DNA from: Massilia eburnea
GTDB taxonomy: Bacteria > Pseudomonadota > Gammaproteobacteria > Burkholderiales > Burkholderiaceae_D
Direction of reading: 5' to 3'
Assembly (NCBI RefSeq): GCF_009720745.1
Contig: NZ_WNKX01000022.1
Coordinates: forward strand, 1 to 64,000
Length of the DNA: 64,000 nucleotides
Below, one piece after another: positions 61,832 through 64,000 of this stretch. The notes under the pieces are model-generated. The model ran no database searches, was not told the origin of the DNA, and saw only the letters and a list, made by a program, of their open reading frames with translations. Position 1 is the first letter of the stretch; each line of letters begins with the position of its first letter. Made by a program: the position numbers and the translations under genes.

Positions 61832-63724
61832 TTATTTGGTGACGGTCAGCGTATAGTTGCCGGCGCCGCTGTAGCTGTACACGGTGATGCGGTAGTAAGC
61901 CGCCGCAGCGTTATACGTGATCGCCTCGTTCGACGTCGGGCTGGTCGACGAGGCCACCTGCACCCACGCACTGCCATTCCACTGTTCCAGCTTCAGGTCA
62001 AAATCAGCGCCGCTGGCAGGGCCGGCCAGGTTGGCCTTGATTGTCCCGCCCCCATAGTAGAAATACGGCGATGGCTGGATGGCCGAGGCATTGGTGCCGG
62101 ACAGGTAGCCAGTGTACGTATCGCCACCCGGAGTACCGTCGCCCTTCACCACATCGAACGCGATCGTCTGCGCCGCCGGGCTGATATTGGCAAGGCCGAA
62201 GTTGGAGCCTGCGCCGCTCCACCAGCGCGAGTTGGTGCCACGCGAAGCGTAGTTGTTCGGGACCGTATCGTAGAACGCCTTGTAGATCGCGCCGTCATAC
62301 AGGTCGGTCGCATCGCCGCGATTGACGTTGTACTCCGGATCGCGGCGGCCATCGGCATGCTCCATCTGCACGTAAGGATGCCACTCGTCCGAGTTATTCC
62401 CGGCCGGGTCGACGTGCCACACCGCCAGCCCGGAGCCGAGCTGGTACAGGTTCTGGTCGGCCTTGTAAATCGCTTCCAGGTAGAACGCCTCGTCCTGCTT
62501 GGCCTGGTTGGTCCAGCGGTACAGGCTATGTGAACCGGACGTGTGACTCAGGCGCCCTTTCGGCGCGCTCGCGTTCAGCGCCGGATTCAGCTCGGTCACG
62601 GTATCCCATCCAGCCAGGTAGCGGAAGAAACCGTTCGGCGGTACCGGGCGAAACTGGCTCTGCGAACCGACAGCGCCAAAACCCATGATGCAGTAGCTGG
62701 CGACCGAGCCTTCCGAACTCCCGTCGTAGTCGTACAGGTCCGGCCAACCCATGATCAGGTGCCCGGTCTCGTGGGAGAAGGTGCCGATCGCCAGGCTCGT
62801 GCCCATATTGGAGATCTGGTAATAGCCCGTGCAGACGCCATCGGCGCAGAACTGGTTGTTCAGCCACCCCATATGCGGCCACAGGCCCTTCGACCAGGCA
62901 CTGTCGGCGCCGCCGGCGTAGAAGAAGTTCAGGCCACGAATGCGCTTGTTGGCGTCAACGCTCAGCGAAGCGAAGTTGAAGCCCTGCGTATACTCCAGCC
63001 AGTTCAAGGCCTCGGTGATCAGCTCCTGCGAACGCACGCCGGAGTCGAGGCTGCTGTCTGCGTAATAGGCCTTGTTGTACTTGGCGTGGTAATACACGGT
63101 GGAGGTATTGGTGTAATCGAGCTTGCCGCCGGAGACCGACTGATAATACCCGCGCACCGATTGGGCGTTCCCGAATCCCGTGTACGGCACATCGTTCAGG
63201 AAGGAGTTCACCTGCGCCTGCGTAATCGTTCCCGGCACGTCCGGGAAATCGATGATGACGGTCAGCCCCTTCACCTGCCCGGTGATCGGCGTCAGCGACT
63301 GCGGCGCACTCGCTGCAATAGCGGCCGACTTGCGCGCACTTTCGAGCGAACGGTTATTCATCTTTTCGAACTTTTCCTTCGCCTTCTTCGCGCGCATTTC
63401 CGGGCTTAAGCCTTGCTGCTTCTTGTCGCCCGCGCTCAAGCTTCGTTTTTGCGCATTGGTCGCAAGGACGCCGGTCGACACCAGGTCGTCGCCAGTGGCG
63501 TTCACCCTGGCATAGCAGAAACCCTTCTTGGCGCTGTCAAAGACGATCAGGGAGCCATCGTCGGTGCGCTGTTCGGCATAGTAGTCATTGCCGTCCAGGT
63601 GCACGCGCAGCTTCTCGCCACCTGGTTGCTTGAACTCATACACACTATCTTTGTAAGGGATACCAGCCTGCGCAAACAGGCTGGCCAACAACATCACTGC
63701 TGCAGTTGCAACTTTCAAGCGCAT
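61832..63724 (-). CDS. Secreted M6-type metalloprotease with PPC domain
   Basis: A 630-residue secreted zinc protease. The signal peptide (RLKVATAAVMLLASLFAQA) is followed by a propeptide region, then the M6/immune inhibitor A-like catalytic domain with the HExxH motif in FSHETGHLIMGWPD and a downstream LYDYDG-containing block. The last roughly 95 residues form a pre-peptidase C-terminal (PPC) beta domain (FDLKLEQWNGSAW ... YYRITVYSYSGAGNYTLTV, in parts). Start 63724 has GGAGAG. It is a likely extracellular degradative enzyme. Confidence 0.9.
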   Translation of the reverse strand: MRLKVATAAVMLLASLFAQAGIPYKDSVYEFKQPGGEKLRVHLDGNDYYAEQRTDDGSLIVFDSAKKGFCYARVNATGDDLVSTGVLATNAQKRSLSAGDKKQQGLSPEMRAKKAKEKFEKMNNRSLESARKSAAIAASAPQSLTPITGQVKGLTVIIDFPDVPGTITQAQVNSFLNDVPYTGFGNAQSVRGYYQSVSGGKLDYTNTSTVYYHAKYNKAYYADSSLDSGVRSQELITEALNWLEYTQGFNFASLSVDANKRIRGLNFFYAGGADSAWSKGLWPHMGWLNNQFCADGVCTGYYQISNMGTSLAIGTFSHETGHLIMGWPDLYDYDGSSEGSVASYCIMGFGAVGSQSQFRPVPPNGFFRYLAGWDTVTELNPALNASAPKGRLSHTSGSHSLYRWTNQAKQDEAFYLEAIYKADQNLYQLGSGLAVWHVDPAGNNSDEWHPYVQMEHADGRRDPEYNVNRGDATDLYDGAIYKAFYDTVPNNYASRGTNSRWWSGAGSNFGLANISPAAQTIAFDVVKGDGTPGGDTYTGYLSGTNASAIQPSPYFYYGGGTIKANLAGPASGADFDLKLEQWNGSAWVQVASSTSPTSNEAITYNAAAAYYRITVYSYSGAGNYTLTVTK

Positions 63725-63839
63725 TTCGGTCTCTCCATTTCTAGTTGTAAGGAATGGAAAGTTAATCACGCACGATTGTGCAAGTCTTGATGAATTTATA
63801 AGGGTGCGGTGCGGAAATCGGCACAGCCGCGCACCATCA

Positions 63840-64000
63840 TCAGGTCACCGAAAATGCCACGGGGCTGGTGAGCGCAGTGTAGCCATCGTTGTACAGCAGC
63901 CAGGCCGCGTAGCTGCCCGCAGCCAGTCCGTTGGTCGCAAAGGAAGCGCTGCCCGCCCCGCTGGTGACATACTGCCAGGACAGCGACGCCGTGGAACCGG
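63840..64000 (-). CDS. C-terminus of a secreted protein (partial)
   Basis: The last 52 codons of a gene whose start lies right of the window. The residues (GSTASLSWQYVTSGAGSA ... AAGSYAAWLLYNDGY, in parts) form an Ig-like beta domain of the type appended to secreted phosphoesterases and other exoenzymes in Massilia relatives. The stop is TGA at 63840. The enzyme part is not visible. It is 115 bp upstream of the M6 protease gene, same strand. Confidence 0.7.
   Translation of the reverse strand, partial: GSTASLSWQYVTSGAGSASFATNGLAAGSYAAWLLYNDGYTALTSPVAFSVT

Noticed and set aside
1..64000. CRISPR array
   Set aside because: No series of regularly spaced identical repeats was seen; the repeats found are isolated palindromes.

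Overview
The window looks like a chromosome segment of a betaproteobacterium of the Oxalobacteraceae (Massilia/Duganella/Janthinobacterium type). The basis is the GC-rich core genes, the classic proteobacterial run rpsB-tsf-pyrH-frr-uppS-cdsA-dxr-rseP-bamA-ompH-lpxD-fabZ-lpxA-lpxB-rnhB, and family-level protein similarity recognised by eye. No database search was possible.

Positions 1 to about 26,890 are the right-hand part of an integrative and conjugative element (ICE) whose left end lies outside the window. A P4-type tyrosine integrase (25305-26498) sits next to the 3' end of guaA, a known island insertion site, and repeated TACCATCA motifs lie between them. The conjugation block (DUF4400 protein, TraD coupling protein, TraI_2/MOBH relaxase) is preceded by FlhC- and FlhD-like activators and a divergent CI-type repressor, the regulatory layout of SXT/R391 elements (SetC/SetD/SetR). 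Next come a primase-like protein, a DUF932 protein, small ICE proteins and a DUF1845/AcaB-like protein. Two of these genes share a conserved structured 5' leader.

Positions 11.8 to 23.4 kb are lower-GC cargo, all on the minus strand, and look like a defence island. It encodes three different clan-CD cysteine proteases: one CHAT protein and two caspase-like proteins. One caspase is translationally coupled to an unknown 516-residue protein and a ComEC-type metallo-beta-lactamase-fold protein. The other is coupled to an unknown 216-residue protein. Upstream are a stand-alone OLD-type ATPase/TOPRIM nuclease, a DUF2513 protein and a small unknown protein. I regard the caspase modules as the best candidate for an undescribed system. 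Between cargo and integrase lie two truncated tRNA 3' ends and a DUF3892 gene with a long leader that folds on paper into a three-way junction.

Positions 26.9 to 64.0 kb are core chromosome. Purine synthesis (guaB, guaA) is followed by a gluconate-type operon (gntK, MFS transporter, porin) with two palindromic operators. Then come smpB, ratA, rnfH, a sirtuin, a QmcA/NfeD membrane pair, ppsA and its regulator ppsR, a REC-EAL protein, an rRNA/tRNA methyltransferase, and the envelope/translation superoperon running from rpsB (60.2 kb) down to rnhB. At the right end are small accessory genes, a secreted M6-type metalloprotease and the C-terminus of another secreted protein. Three intergenic long palindromes occur at 38.5, 46.2 and 58.3 kb; the first two belong to the same repeat family.
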